Numbered from the stretch's first letter, positions 7,964 through 17,514 are shown. The stretch is 64,000 nucleotides of DNA from [Bacillus] selenitireducens MLS10 (GCF_000093085.1 NC_014219.1:1570384-1634383), one strand, 5' to 3'. Program-made: numbers and translations. The notes: a model not told the origin generated them from the letters alone.

Positions 7964-10384
7964 GTGCTTGTTTCATATAAATGGCTAAAACGCTATGTGA
8001 ATCTTGATGATGTGACCCCGGAAGAGGTCGCTGAACAGATGACACGGAGCGGAATTGAAGTGGACAGTATTGAAAAAAAAGACGCAGAAATTACAAAATT
8101 GCAGGTGGGCAAGGTCCTTTCCTGTGAAAAGCACCCGGATGCAGACAAGCTGAACGTCTGTCAGGTGGACGTCGGAGAAGAGGAGCCGGTCCAAATTGTT
8201 TGCGGTGCTGCGAATGTCGGCGCGGATCAGTTTGTTGCGGTCTCCCGTGTTGGCGGACGTCTTCCTGGCGGCATGAAGATCAAGCGCGCGAAACTTCGCG
8301 GGGTCGTTTCTGAAGGGATGATCTGCTCACTTCAGGAGCTCGGCTTTGAAGGAAAGGTGATTCCGAAGAAATACGCGGAAGGAATCTATAATTTTCCGAA
8401 TGAGTATACACCAGGTGAGGATGCAGTGCCGCTTCTCGGTCTTGATGATACCATCCTCGAACTCGATCTGACACCGAACCGCTCCGACGCGCTCAGCATG
8501 CTTGGTGTGGCTTATGAGGTAGCGGCGATTTTTGACCGGGACGTGCGGATTCCCGAGACGCCGATCCAGGCGACGGAGCGCTCATCAGAATCGATGATCA
8601 ATGTCCACGTTGCAAATACTGCGGACAACCCGTATTACGGTGCAACCGTCATTGAAGACGTGACGATTGAAGAGTCACCCCTCTGGCTACAGTCCGCTCT
8701 GATGATGAGCGGGGTCCGTCCATTGAATAACATCGTTGATATCACGAACTATGTGCTCTTTGAATATGGCCAGCCGCTGCACGCATTCGACCTCGATCAG
8801 TTCGGTTCATCCGAAGTGAGCGTCAGACGGGCATATGACAACGAAGTAATGAAGACCCTCGATGATCAGGAGCGGAAACTGTCACCGGAGCACCTCGTGA
8901 TCACAAACGGGACGACGCCTGTCGCTCTCGCCGGTGTCATGGGCGGTGCTGACTCTGAAGTGAGTGATCAAACAGGGAGAGTGCTCCTAGAAGCGGCTTA
9001 TTTTAACCCGGCGGTCGTCCGACAGGCCAGCCGCGAACTCGGGATCCGCAGTGATTCAAGTATCCGGTTTGAGAAAGGCGTTGATCCGAACCGGGTGGAG
9101 GCATCCGCTGCGCGGGCCGCAGGTCTGATTCAGGATCTCGCAGGCGGTACGGTACTCCTTCCGGAGGCGAAGGTCGATGAACTGAACCGGGATGAAACGG
9201 TGATTACCATCACGCTCGAAAAAATCAACAGCGTCCTCGGGACCTCGCTGATTGTGAGTGATGTCCTGGACGTGATGCGAAAGCTGAAATTCGATGTTAC
9301 TGAAAACGGGGAAACGTTCACCGTCAACGTGCCTACCCGCAGGCAGGACATTGCCATTCAGGCGGATATCATCGAAGAAGTCGCACGGATCTATGGCTAT
9401 GATCAAATCCCGACGACACTGCCGAATACGGCAACGACGCCTGGGAAACTCACGCCTGCTCAGGAAGCAAAGCGTAAAGCGAGACGCTACCTTGAAGGAG
9501 CGGGTCTTTCTGAAGCGGTGAGCTACTCATTGACGACCAAGGAAAAGGAAGAGGCCCTTGGCTTTACGGATGCAGAAAGCCGCGTCCGCGTCTCCCTTCC
9601 GATGAGTGAGGACAGAAGCGCGCTGAGAACAACCCTTGTCCCTCATCTTGTTGATGCACTTCGTCATAATAAAAACCGGAATAACTATGATGTTCATCTC
9701 TTTGAGATCGGCTCTGTGTTCCACACGTCAGAAGCGGTCATTACAAAGCAGCCGGATGAAAAAACGTATCTGTCTGCGGCATTTATGGGGAAATGGTTTG
9801 ATCACGCATGGCAGGGTGAAGTGACAGATGTGGATTTCTTCGCCGTCAAAGGTGTCCTTGAGGGTCTCCTTTCCACATTGAATGTGGAGAACGTTGAGCT
9901 CTCTCCGATCGAGAAGGAGGGGTGCCACCCCGGACGAACGGCAGCCGTTCATATTAACGGCGAGGAGGCCGGATTCATCGGTCAGCTTCACCCGGCCGTC
10001 GCCAAAGACCTCTCTCTTCCGGATGTCTATGTGTTCGAGCTTCAGTTTGACCGGCTTATGGCCGTCTCAGGCGGGACTGTGAAGTACGAAGCGATTCCGC
10101 GCTTCCCGTCTGTCGAGCGGGATATTGCCCTTGTCGTAAACCGCGATATTCAGGCAGGTGAGATCGAACGGACGATCCAAGAAGCAGGAGGCAGTCTTCT
10201 TAAGCAGGTCAACGTCTTTGATCTGTATGAAGGGGAGCATCTTGAGGCAGGAAAGAAGTCCATCGCCTTCTCACTCCGTTACCTCGATCCGGCTAAGACA
10301 CTGACAGAGGAAGATGTGCAGGCTGTCCATGATCAGGTGCTCAAAGCCGTCCATGACAGACATGAAGCAACGCTGCGTCAATAA
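7964..10384 (+). CDS. pheT: Phenylalanyl-tRNA synthetase beta subunit
   Basis: 806 residues, normal for the bacterial beta subunit, which binds tRNA-Phe and edits mischarged Tyr-tRNA. The domain order is standard: an EMAP/OB-type tRNA-binding domain (residues about 40-150, KHPDADKLNVCQVDVG), the B3/B4 editing domain (ending near GIRSDSSIRFEKGVDP), the B5 domain, a catalytically inactive class II core, and a C-terminal anticodon-binding domain (PRFPSVERDIALVV). The start is GTG at 7964 behind AGGAGGAATCAAC. It forms an operon with pheS. Confidence 0.98.
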   Translation: MLVSYKWLKRYVNLDDVTPEEVAEQMTRSGIEVDSIEKKDAEITKLQVGKVLSCEKHPDADKLNVCQVDVGEEEPVQIVCGAANVGADQFVAVSRVGGRLPGGMKIKRAKLRGVVSEGMICSLQELGFEGKVIPKKYAEGIYNFPNEYTPGEDAVPLLGLDDTILELDLTPNRSDALSMLGVAYEVAAIFDRDVRIPETPIQATERSSESMINVHVANTADNPYYGATVIEDVTIEESPLWLQSALMMSGVRPLNNIVDITNYVLFEYGQPLHAFDLDQFGSSEVSVRRAYDNEVMKTLDDQERKLSPEHLVITNGTTPVALAGVMGGADSEVSDQTGRVLLEAAYFNPAVVRQASRELGIRSDSSIRFEKGVDPNRVEASAARAAGLIQDLAGGTVLLPEAKVDELNRDETVITITLEKINSVLGTSLIVSDVLDVMRKLKFDVTENGETFTVNVPTRRQDIAIQADIIEEVARIYGYDQIPTTLPNTATTPGKLTPAQEAKRKARRYLEGAGLSEAVSYSLTTKEKEEALGFTDAESRVRVSLPMSEDRSALRTTLVPHLVDALRHNKNRNNYDVHLFEIGSVFHTSEAVITKQPDEKTYLSAAFMGKWFDHAWQGEVTDVDFFAVKGVLEGLLSTLNVENVELSPIEKEGCHPGRTAAVHINGEEAGFIGQLHPAVAKDLSLPDVYVFELQFDRLMAVSGGTVKYEAIPRFPSVERDIALVVNRDIQAGEIERTIQEAGGSLLKQVNVFDLYEGEHLEAGKKSIAFSLRYLDPAKTLTEEDVQAVHDQVLKAVHDRHEATLRQ

Positions 10385-10407
10385 TTCGTCAAGGTAACGC
10401 CCTTTTT

Positions 10408-10443
10408 GGCCTCCGTATTCATGCTATACTGAATGCGGAGGCC
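10408..10443 (+). terminator. Stem-loop after pheT, possible terminator
   Basis: GGCCTCCGTATTCA (10408-10421), loop of 8, TGAATGCGGAGGCC (10430-10443), with one wobble pair. The following GTTATATTT is a poor T-run, so it may be a processing or attenuation hairpin. A TATACT-like box lies in the loop. Confidence 0.5.
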
Positions 10444-10475
10444 GTTATATTTGGCCAATAAAGGAGCGGATCGGG

Positions 10476-10886
10476 ATGTATGAAGTGACAGAAGTGACGT
10501 ATGTGAACGAAGAAGGGCCGCTGGTGTTTACGGTGATGTTTCATGTCAACGGGGAGCCGACGGTGTTTGCGACGGATGTTCTCTATTCGGTCAACCGGAA
10601 ACAGTGGCTTGCAAATCCATTCATCACGCATGATTTACAGGCACTGATGAATTTTGGGCCCTGTGCGATTTGCAAAGAGACGCAGGTTGCCTGCCATCCG
10701 TTGATTCAAGAGCATAAGGACGTCAAGAGCGGGATTTTGAATCATGATACGTTTGTCCGGCTCGCGTCTGAGCGGTTTGAGGCGAGGGGCGTTGGATTTG
10801 GGGTGCGTGAGCTGATGATTGAAACAGACAAAGCGGTCTGGGACAGGATCATTGAGGAGAACCGGCAGGCGACTGACGGCGCATAA
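10476..10886 (+). CDS. Hypothetical protein with a Cys cluster
   Basis: A 136-residue soluble protein that I do not recognise. The N-terminal half is rich in beta-type residues (VTEVTYVNEEGPLVFTVMFH). In the middle is FGPCAICKETQVACHPLI (about residues 61-78), a C-x2-C plus C-H arrangement that could bind a metal, but there is no second C-x2-C pair. The C-terminal half looks helical and acidic. An ATG at 10476 follows AAAGGAGCGGATCGGG. It lies between pheT and the convergent rnhC and shares a bidirectional terminator with it. Confidence 0.65.
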   Translation: MYEVTEVTYVNEEGPLVFTVMFHVNGEPTVFATDVLYSVNRKQWLANPFITHDLQALMNFGPCAICKETQVACHPLIQEHKDVKSGILNHDTFVRLASERFEARGVGFGVRELMIETDKAVWDRIIEENRQATDGA

Positions 10887-10893
10887 CGAAACA

Positions 10894-10928
10894 ATCAGGA
10901 GCTGAACGGATCAGCTCCTGATTTTTGT
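10894..10928. terminator. Bidirectional terminator between the hypothetical gene and rnhC
   Basis: ATCAGGAGCTGA (10894-10905), loop ACGGA, TCAGCTCCTGAT (10911-10922), then TTTTGTT; the stem is a perfect 12 bp. The rnhC stop codon lies inside the 3' arm, so it can serve both strands. Confidence 0.85.
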
Positions 10929-11846
10929 TGCATTGGCGAAATGCCATTTTGTCACGGCTTTCAGCGTGTCGGTGCCGTGTCTGTCAGCAATGGCCTGTGC
11001 CGCCTGGTCAACCGCTTTTCCGGCACCTTTCGGAACAGGCATGCCGAGCTTCTCTTCAATGCGGTCCATCTCTTCGATGAAGGCATATCGTGCCAGGATG
11101 GAGGCTGCGGCAACGGCGGGATGAAGCTGCTCGGCTTTCGTGGCGAAGTAAAGAGGCGTTTCTTCGGACCAGCGAAGCTTCCCCTGTTTCAGGTAGCGGA
11201 AATATGTCCCGGGCGGACAGAACTGGTCAATCAGAACCCCGTCAGCTTCAGTGCCTTCCTCATTCAGTTTCGCGATCACATTCGAAATGGCCTGGTGATG
11301 CAGCATCGCCTTCATCTGTCCCTGATTCATGCCATCCTGCTGGAGTGCGTTGTATTTGTTGTTGTGGAGTGTCATCAGGCTGTAGGTGCAGGTATCCAAC
11401 AGCCGCGGAGCAAGGGTGCGGATCAGTTTATCCGTGATGGTTTTTGAATCACGGATGCCCCATGATTCGACCGTCTTCAACTGCTCCTTCGTCAGGTGAC
11501 AGGCGACGACGGTCATCGGTCCGAAAAAGTCTCCTGTTCCGGTTTCGTCACTGCCGATCAGTTCACGGTTAAGGAGATTGTCAGGCGGAGCGTAGGCATG
11601 CTCTCCGACGTCCCCTTTCTTTTTTTTCGGGGCTTTGTCCTCGCCTGATCCCCATTTGGCCGCTTCCGCTTCGGCATTCTTTCCCTGAAAGAGGACTTTT
11701 CCGCTGTTATAGGCCGTGATGGACGTACCGTTGACTTGTGCGGCAAAAAGCGCCCCTTGAGGTGTTTTCGGCTTATGGTAATCGGTGTAGTGCCGCTTCA
11801 TGTTCTGAAGGGCGTCTTTTGACAGTTTGATGACTGAATGGCTCAT
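10911..11846 (-). CDS. rnhC: Ribonuclease HIII
   Basis: 311 residues, close to the 313 of B. subtilis RNase HIII, which cuts the RNA strand of RNA-DNA hybrids. An N-terminal TBP-like substrate-binding domain (residues 1-90) ends near GEHAYAPPDNLLN. The type 2 RNase H domain begins with IGSDETGTGDFFGPM (catalytic Asp and Glu) and continues with SKTITD and AAASILARYAFIEEM. The open frame extends 86 codons upstream, but GAAAGGACTGCAGATCC points to the ATG at 11846. It is divergent from zapA. Confidence 0.93.
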   Translation of the reverse strand: MSHSVIKLSKDALQNMKRHYTDYHKPKTPQGALFAAQVNGTSITAYNSGKVLFQGKNAEAEAAKWGSGEDKAPKKKKGDVGEHAYAPPDNLLNRELIGSDETGTGDFFGPMTVVACHLTKEQLKTVESWGIRDSKTITDKLIRTLAPRLLDTCTYSLMTLHNNKYNALQQDGMNQGQMKAMLHHQAISNVIAKLNEEGTEADGVLIDQFCPPGTYFRYLKQGKLRWSEETPLYFATKAEQLHPAVAAASILARYAFIEEMDRIEEKLGMPVPKGAGKAVDQAAQAIADRHGTDTLKAVTKWHFANATKIRS

Positions 11847-12001
11847 GGATCTGCAGTCCTTTCTGAACATGTTAAATGGTAGGATGAACCTCTTTCGGAG
11901 ACTAGTATAACAGAAGAGGGGCCGGTTTTCCCGGGGATATTTCAATTCCTTACCCGTCGTGTTATGATAGTGTACAGGATTTGACGAATGGAGGCTTTCA
12001 T

Positions 12002-12253
12002 ATGGCAGATGATCAAAGACAGCGGACAACCGTAACGATCTATGGCCAACATTACCGGATCGTCGGAAAAGATGGACCTGAACATGTGGAGAAAGTGGCA
12101 TCAATGGTGGATGACAAAATGCGAGAACTGAAAGTGTCGAACCCTTATTTGGATGTCTCTAAGCTTGCGGTCCTGACTGCAGTCAATATGTGCCACGAAC
12201 TGGTTCACCTCCAGGAGCAATCAGAAGATGGAAAGAAAGAAGAGGACAAGTAA
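12002..12253 (+). CDS. zapA: Cell division protein ZapA
   Basis: An 83-residue ZapA homologue (YshA type), which binds FtsZ and bundles its filaments at mid-cell. It has the usual start (RTTVTIYGQHYRIVGKDGPEHVEKVASMVDDKM) followed by a coiled-coil C-terminal half (ELVHLQEQSEDGKKEEDK). ATG at 12002 was preferred to an upstream in-frame start because ATGGAGGCTTTCAT lies in front. TATGAT at 11963-11968 is a plausible -10. It runs straight into cvpA. Confidence 0.9.
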   Translation: MADDQRQRTTVTIYGQHYRIVGKDGPEHVEKVASMVDDKMRELKVSNPYLDVSKLAVLTAVNMCHELVHLQEQSEDGKKEEDK

Positions 12254-12255
12254 TT

Positions 12256-12798
12256 ATGGTCACATGGCTTATTGTATTTGGTTTACTGATTGGGTTTTTA
12301 GCGGGCTACAGACGGGGGATTGTTCTGCAGCTCGTACATATCATCGGACTTGTTGTGGCATTTATTGTTGCATTACGGTATTATCAGCCGCTCGGTGAAG
12401 AGCTGAGGCTCCTGATCCCATTCCCACAGCTGTCAACGGATTCCGGACTCAGTATTATGAACGAAGAATATGGCCGGGAAATGGTGTTTTACAGAGGCAT
12501 TGCATTTGCAGGCCTGTTTATTGTGACGAGGATCGTCACGCAAATTATCGGCTCCATGCTGGATTTTCTGGCGAATTTGCCGATCATTCATTTTTTCAAT
12601 CAGTGGGCCGGTGCTCTGTTTGGATTTGTCGAAGCGGTTCTTATCATCGTCGTGCTGCTTCATCTCGGTGCGCTCATCCAGTGGGATTTCCTGCAGGGTG
12701 CCATCCAGCAGTCTTCCCTTGCACAGTGGTTTTTCTCTTCCACACCGGTGATCTCCGAACGGATCGTGGACTGGTTCACAACGGAAATGAACGGCTAG
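12256..12798 (+). CDS. cvpA: CvpA family membrane protein
   Basis: A 180-residue protein with four predicted membrane helices (about residues 2-20, 24-42, 78-98 and 112-140), starting MVTWLIVFGLLIGFLAGYRRGI, the CvpA/colicin V production family signature of a helix followed by G-x-x-R-G. Work on homologues links the family to biofilm and envelope traits, but its biochemical role is not settled. It starts 3 nt after the zapA stop, using a site inside the end of zapA, so the two are co-translated. Corresponds to B. subtilis yshB. Confidence 0.88.
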   Translation: MVTWLIVFGLLIGFLAGYRRGIVLQLVHIIGLVVAFIVALRYYQPLGEELRLLIPFPQLSTDSGLSIMNEEYGREMVFYRGIAFAGLFIVTRIVTQIIGSMLDFLANLPIIHFFNQWAGALFGFVEAVLIIVVLLHLGALIQWDFLQGAIQQSSLAQWFFSSTPVISERIVDWFTTEMNG

Positions 12799-12832
12799 CT
12801 TCCTGTTCTGCGGGGCAGGGAGCCTTTTCTTT
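12798..12832 (+). terminator. Terminator of zapA-cvpA
   Basis: GCTTCCTG (12798-12805) pairs with CAGGGAGC (12816-12823), followed by CTTTTCTTTT. The stem overlaps the cvpA stop. Confidence 0.65.
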
Positions 12833-12848
12833 TCAGCGTGCTCAAAAA

Positions 12849-12857
12849 TGGTATACT
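12849..12857 (+). promoter_or_regulatory. Extended -10 promoter of polX-mutS2
   Basis: TGGTATACT: a TG-n extension in front of TATACT (12852-12857), with a weak TTTTCA at -35. It lies about 107 bp before the polX ATG. Confidence 0.45.
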
Positions 12858-12964
12858 GATAGAGGCTGAGAGTGCCACCGGTTTGTCTTTCTGAGGAGAA
12901 AAATGCTAATGGGATAAACGAACACGGTGTAATCAAAAGACAGGAAACTGGAGGAATGAATCCG

Positions 12965-14692
12965 ATGAGTCAGCTTAATAAAAAAGACATCATTCAACTG
13001 CTTGAACGAATTGCAGTCTATTTGGAGATCAAAGGTGAAAATGCCTTTCGGATTTCCGCCTACAGAAAAGCGGCCCAGTCACTCGAACGTGACGAGCGGT
13101 CCATTGAAGAGATTGAAGACCCGGCGAAGCTTGCGGGCATCGGTAAAGGCACAGCAGGGATCATCAATGATTTTCTTGAAACAGGCACGACAGAACTGCT
13201 TCAGGAGCTTGAGTCTGAAATCCCGGAAGGGCTGTTGCCTCTCTTAAAGCTGCCGGGCCTAGGCGGCAAAAAAATTGGAAAACTGTATCAGGAGCTCGGT
13301 GTGGAAAACGCAGAGACCCTGAAGGCTGCGTGTGAAGCCGGTGAGGTCAGTAATCTTGCCGGTTTCGGCAAAAAGACCGAGGAGAAGATTCTCGCAGCCG
13401 TGAACGAAATGGGAAAACGGCCGGAACGTCTGCCTTTGCCAGAAGTGACTCGAACGGTGGAGGAACTGACGGCCTTTTTACAGGACATCAAGGAGATCGA
13501 CCGTTTTGAGCTTGCCGGGAGTTTCCGGCGGGGAAGAGAAACCGTCAAAGACCTCGACTTCATTATATCCACCTCACATCCTGTTTCCGTTGGAGAGAAG
13601 CTGGTGACGCATCCGAATGTCACTGCCGTGATCGGACACGGGGAGACAAAAGTGAGTGTGGAACTTACCGACAAAGAGACGATTGTACCCGTTGATTTCC
13701 GAATGGTTGAAGATGAATCTTTTGCCACGATGCTGCATCATTTCACCGGATCGAAGGATCATAACGTCCTTTTGCGGCAAATTGCCAAATCGCGGGGCGA
13801 GAGCATCAGTGAGTATGGGGTGAAAAATGAGGAATCCGGAGAGGTGACGCATTTCGATACGGAGGCGGATTTCTTTCATCATTTTGATCTGCCGTGGATC
13901 GCACCGGAAGTCCGGGAAGGCAAGGAGGAGATCGACGACGCCGCTCATGTGAAAGAGCTTGTTTCGATGGAAGACATGAAAGGTGATCTGCACATGCACA
14001 CGACCTGGAGTGACGGTGCGCAGTCCATCGATGAAATGATTGAAGCGTGCCGCATGAAAGGGCATGCGTTCATGGCGATTACCGATCATTCGAAGTTTCT
14101 TCAGGTTGCAAACGGCCTGACAGAAGAACGACTGAAACGTCAGCACGAGGAGATCCGTACAAAACGGGAGACGGTTGATGATCTGCACGTCTTCACCGGT
14201 ATTGAAATGGATATCCTGCCCGACGGTTCCCTTGATTACGGGGACGAGGTATTAAAGGAGATCGATTTTGTCATCGCATCCATCCACTCCTCATTCTCAC
14301 AAGATGAGGAGACCATTATGAAACGTCTCGAAGCTGCCTGCAGGAACCCTCATGTGGCGATGATTGCCCACCCGACGGGACGTCTGATCGGCAGAAGAGA
14401 CGGTTATCAGGTAAATCTCGAGCGGCTGATTGACCTCGCCGTTCAGACCGGAACCATTCTTGAGATCAACGCCAATCCGAACCGCCTTGATCTGTCCGCA
14501 GAATGGGCAGAAAAAGCGCAGGAAAAAGGCGCACTGATCTCGATCAACACGGACGCCCACCGCTATGATATGCTCGATCATTTGAGCTATGGCGTTCGCA
14601 ATGCGAGACGGGGTTGGATCCGAAAAGAGACAGTCGTCAATACCTGGTCTGTCAAACAGTTGACGGATCATCTGTGGAAAAACCGATTGTAA
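12965..14692 (+). CDS. polX: DNA polymerase X with PHP domain
   Basis: 575 residues, like B. subtilis PolX (YshC), a repair polymerase for small gaps with 3'-5' exonuclease activity. The N-terminal half has helix-hairpin-helix repeats (KLPGLGGKKIGKLYQELG) and the nucleotidyltransferase core with AGSFRRGRETVKDLDFI (metal-binding Asp pair). The C-terminal PHP domain starts near residue 338 with GDLHMHTTWSDG and has AHPTGRLIGRRDG and NTDAHRYDML. ATG 12965 is spaced 10 nt from GGAGG; ATG 12956 is too close. mutS2 follows 18 bp downstream. Confidence 0.95.
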   Translation: MSQLNKKDIIQLLERIAVYLEIKGENAFRISAYRKAAQSLERDERSIEEIEDPAKLAGIGKGTAGIINDFLETGTTELLQELESEIPEGLLPLLKLPGLGGKKIGKLYQELGVENAETLKAACEAGEVSNLAGFGKKTEEKILAAVNEMGKRPERLPLPEVTRTVEELTAFLQDIKEIDRFELAGSFRRGRETVKDLDFIISTSHPVSVGEKLVTHPNVTAVIGHGETKVSVELTDKETIVPVDFRMVEDESFATMLHHFTGSKDHNVLLRQIAKSRGESISEYGVKNEESGEVTHFDTEADFFHHFDLPWIAPEVREGKEEIDDAAHVKELVSMEDMKGDLHMHTTWSDGAQSIDEMIEACRMKGHAFMAITDHSKFLQVANGLTEERLKRQHEEIRTKRETVDDLHVFTGIEMDILPDGSLDYGDEVLKEIDFVIASIHSSFSQDEETIMKRLEAACRNPHVAMIAHPTGRLIGRRDGYQVNLERLIDLAVQTGTILEINANPNRLDLSAEWAEKAQEKGALISINTDAHRYDMLDHLSYGVRNARRGWIRKETVVNTWSVKQLTDHLWKNRL

Positions 14693-14710
14693 AGATGGAG
14701 GTGCCCTTCT

Positions 14711-17071
14711 ATGCTTGAAAGGGTTTTACGCATACTTGAATACGATAAAATGAAAGACCAGCTTCTGCAGTTTGCAGGCTCGTCCCTGGGAAAGAAGCGG
14801 GTGAAAGCCATGACGCCGTTTTTTGAGGAAGAGACGATCCGCGATGAACACGCCAAGACGGCGGAAGCGGCGAAGATAGTCAGATTGAAAGGAACGGCCC
14901 CTCTCGGCGGGTTGAAAGACATCAAAGCATCGATCAAACGGGCAGAAATCGGCGCGCAGCTTAACGAAGGGGAACTTCTCGACATCGCATCGACGATTTA
15001 TGCGAGCCGGCGGTTCCGTTCGTTCATCGAAGGGCTCGTGGAAGACGAGATTGAGCTTGTCATCCTTCCTGAAATGACCCGTTCGATGACGCCGCTCACA
15101 GACCTTGAGCATGAGATCAAACAGGCCATTGATGAGAATGGCCATGTCCTTGATTCAGCAAGCCCGGCGCTTCGGCAGATTCGTCAGTCAATCCGTTCCC
15201 TTGAGTCGTCGGTCCGTTCAAAACTTGAAAACACGACGAGATCCTCAAGCGGGAGAAAGATGCTGTCGGATGCCATCGTCACGATCCGAAATGACCGTTA
15301 CGTCATCCCGGTCAAAGCCGAATACCGGAACCATTTCGGTGGGATTGTCCATGATCAGTCAGCCTCCGGTCAGACGCTGTTTGTAGAACCGGAGTTTGCC
15401 GTGACGACGAATAATCAGCTGAGAGAGGCAAAAGCAAAAGAAGAGACCGAAATACAGCGTATTCTCTTTGAACTGTCCGGGAGCGTCAGTGAAGTCACAG
15501 GCGAACTTGCCGTCATTCTTGACGTCATGACGGAAGTGGACTTCATGTTTGCCAAGGCTTACTACGGGGCGTCGATTAAAGCGACGGAACCGAAACTCGA
15601 TACCGACGGCAGTTTTGATTTGCGCAAAGCCCGTCACCCGCTCATTCCCGAAGACGAGATTGTCCCCATCGACGTCTCACTCGGTGATGCGTACTCTTCC
15701 CTGGTCATTACCGGTCCGAATACGGGCGGGAAAACCGTGACCTTGAAAACAGTGGGCATGCTCACGCTGATGGCACAGTCCGGGCTGCAGATCCCGGTTC
15801 AGGAAGGGTCCACCGCCGGCATCTATCAGAAGATCTTTGCGGATATCGGGGACGAGCAGTCCATCGAACAAAGTCTCAGTACGTTCAGTTCGCACATGAC
15901 CAACATCGTCAATATTATGGATAACGTCGACCATGAATCACTCGTACTCTTCGATGAGCTCGGAGCCGGTACGGATCCGACAGAAGGGGCGGCACTTGCC
16001 ATTGCCATTCTCGACCGCGTCCGTTCGATCGGAGCCAAAGTGATTGCGACGACGCATTACAGTGAGCTCAAAGGGTACGCCTACAACCGCGAAGGCGTCA
16101 TCAATGCCAGTGTGGAGTTTGATGTGGAGACACTGAGGCCGACATATCGGCTGTTAATCGGGATTCCCGGACGGAGTAACGCCTTTGCCATCAGTAAGCG
16201 GCTCGGTCTTGGTGACGACATCATTGAAGAAGCGGGACTTCACGTCACCGCTGATTCGAACAAGATGGAGAAGATGATTTCGTCTCTTGAAGACAGCCGT
16301 AAAGCGGCTGAGAAGGATTATGATGAAGCAGACGCCCTCCTTCAGGAAGCAGAAGCCCTTCATGCAGAACTCGCAGAGGAGCTTGAACGAATTGAGGTCG
16401 AAAAAGAACGGATCTTCGAACGGGCAGAAGAAAAAGCCAACAAAGCGGTGGAGAAGGCCATGGAAGAAGCTGAATTCATCATTGCCGAACTCCGGGAAAT
16501 GCAGGCAAATGCCCCGTCCATTAAAGACCACAAGCTGATCGACGCGAAAAAGAGGCTTGAAGATTCGGAAGTGACCTTGAAGAAAAAGAAAAAAACGTCG
16601 CCTGTCAAAAAGAAGAAGCCTGTTGATACACTTCTCCCCGGCGATGAAGTCAAAGTAGTCAGCCTCAATCAAAAGGGTCATATTGTCGAAGCATCAGGAA
16701 AAACGGATTATATGGTCCAGCTTGGCATGATGAAGATGAAGGTGAAAAAGGATGACCTGCTTTATATTGACCGGCCTAAGCCGGTTGAGACGAAGCCACT
16801 GGCAACGCTGAGGGGAAGAGACGCCCACGTAAAACCGGAACTCGACCTTCGGGGAGAACGGTATGAAAGTGCCATGATGGATGTGGAAAAATACCTGGAT
16901 GATGCCGTACTTGCCGGCTATCACCAGGTGTCGATCATCCACGGAAAAGGAACCGGGGCTCTTCGTAAGGGCGTCCAGGAACTTCTTGAGCGTCACCCGA
17001 ATGTGAAATCAACACGACTCGGTTCACAGGGTGAAGGCGGCAGCGGCGTTACCGTTGCCCAGCTCAAATAA
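14711..17071 (+). CDS. mutS2: MutS2 endonuclease/ribosome-associated ATPase
   Basis: 786 residues, the usual MutS2 length. Order: core/clamp domain, ABC-type ATPase (Walker A GPNTGGKTVTLKT near residue 335; LVLFDELGAGTDPTEGAAL as Walker B; TTHYSELK), a long coiled coil (about 515-625), a KOW-like segment, and a C-terminal Smr nuclease domain (LDLRGERYESAMMDVEKYL and HGKGTGALRKGV). MutS2 acts on branched DNA and, in B. subtilis, on collided ribosomes. Unlike MutS it has no mismatch-recognition domain. It is co-transcribed with polX; yshE is 14 bp downstream. Confidence 0.97.
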   Translation: MLERVLRILEYDKMKDQLLQFAGSSLGKKRVKAMTPFFEEETIRDEHAKTAEAAKIVRLKGTAPLGGLKDIKASIKRAEIGAQLNEGELLDIASTIYASRRFRSFIEGLVEDEIELVILPEMTRSMTPLTDLEHEIKQAIDENGHVLDSASPALRQIRQSIRSLESSVRSKLENTTRSSSGRKMLSDAIVTIRNDRYVIPVKAEYRNHFGGIVHDQSASGQTLFVEPEFAVTTNNQLREAKAKEETEIQRILFELSGSVSEVTGELAVILDVMTEVDFMFAKAYYGASIKATEPKLDTDGSFDLRKARHPLIPEDEIVPIDVSLGDAYSSLVITGPNTGGKTVTLKTVGMLTLMAQSGLQIPVQEGSTAGIYQKIFADIGDEQSIEQSLSTFSSHMTNIVNIMDNVDHESLVLFDELGAGTDPTEGAALAIAILDRVRSIGAKVIATTHYSELKGYAYNREGVINASVEFDVETLRPTYRLLIGIPGRSNAFAISKRLGLGDDIIEEAGLHVTADSNKMEKMISSLEDSRKAAEKDYDEADALLQEAEALHAELAEELERIEVEKERIFERAEEKANKAVEKAMEEAEFIIAELREMQANAPSIKDHKLIDAKKRLEDSEVTLKKKKKTSPVKKKKPVDTLLPGDEVKVVSLNQKGHIVEASGKTDYMVQLGMMKMKVKKDDLLYIDRPKPVETKPLATLRGRDAHVKPELDLRGERYESAMMDVEKYLDDAVLAGYHQVSIIHGKGTGALRKGVQELLERHPNVKSTRLGSQGEGGSGVTVAQLK

Positions 17072-17085
17072 AGGCGGGATACGTG

Positions 17086-17502
17086 ATGAATGAGCTGTTT
17101 GCAAATGAGTGGGTCTATACAGCAGGTGTTTACAGCCTGACAGTGATGGCGATTATCGTCAGTCTGTCCGTATTTGAGGCGGTTACGAGCTATAAAACAT
17201 GGGACGAAATCCGCAGCGGCAACGTTGCCGTCGCCCTCAGCATCGGCGGAAAGATTTTCGGGATCGCGAATATTTTCCGTCATTCCATCACGGCCAATGA
17301 CAGCATTCTCACCATGCTGATGTGGGGTGTATACGGATTTGCACTTCTGTTATTTGTGTATGTGATTTTTGAGTTTTTGACACCGGGATTCAGCGTCGAT
17401 AAAGAACTGGCCCATGACAACCGGGCAGTAGGTATTGTATCGTTTATTCTCTCTGTTGCCTTGTCGTATGTGATCGGTTCAAGCATTGTGCTGTTTCAAT
17501 GA
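17086..17502 (+). CDS. yshE: DUF350 membrane protein (YshE)
   Basis: A 138-residue protein with four membrane helices (about residues 12-32, 46-66, 76-96 and 116-136), of the DUF350 family. The helical pairs around SYKTWDEIRSGNVAVALSIGGKIFG and DNRAVGIVSFILSVALSYVIG show the internal duplication of this family. Function unknown. ATG 17086 fits AGGCGGG better than the GTG three nt earlier. It follows mutS2 directly, as in B. subtilis, and is followed by a tiny membrane-peptide gene. Confidence 0.85.
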   Translation: MNELFANEWVYTAGVYSLTVMAIIVSLSVFEAVTSYKTWDEIRSGNVAVALSIGGKIFGIANIFRHSITANDSILTMLMWGVYGFALLLFVYVIFEFLTPGFSVDKELAHDNRAVGIVSFILSVALSYVIGSSIVLFQ

Positions 17503-17514
17503 GGAGGGTGTTTG

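Noticed and set aside
11847..12104. 86-codon N-terminal extension of rnhC on the minus strand
   Set aside because: It runs through the divergent promoter region and the zapA start; the RBS and the family length place the start at 11846.
12862..12905. GGCTGAGAGTGCC string resembling part of a thiamine (TPP) riboswitch
   Set aside because: The second half of the TPP element (ACCTGATCTGGATAATGCC-like) is missing and polX is not a thiamine gene.
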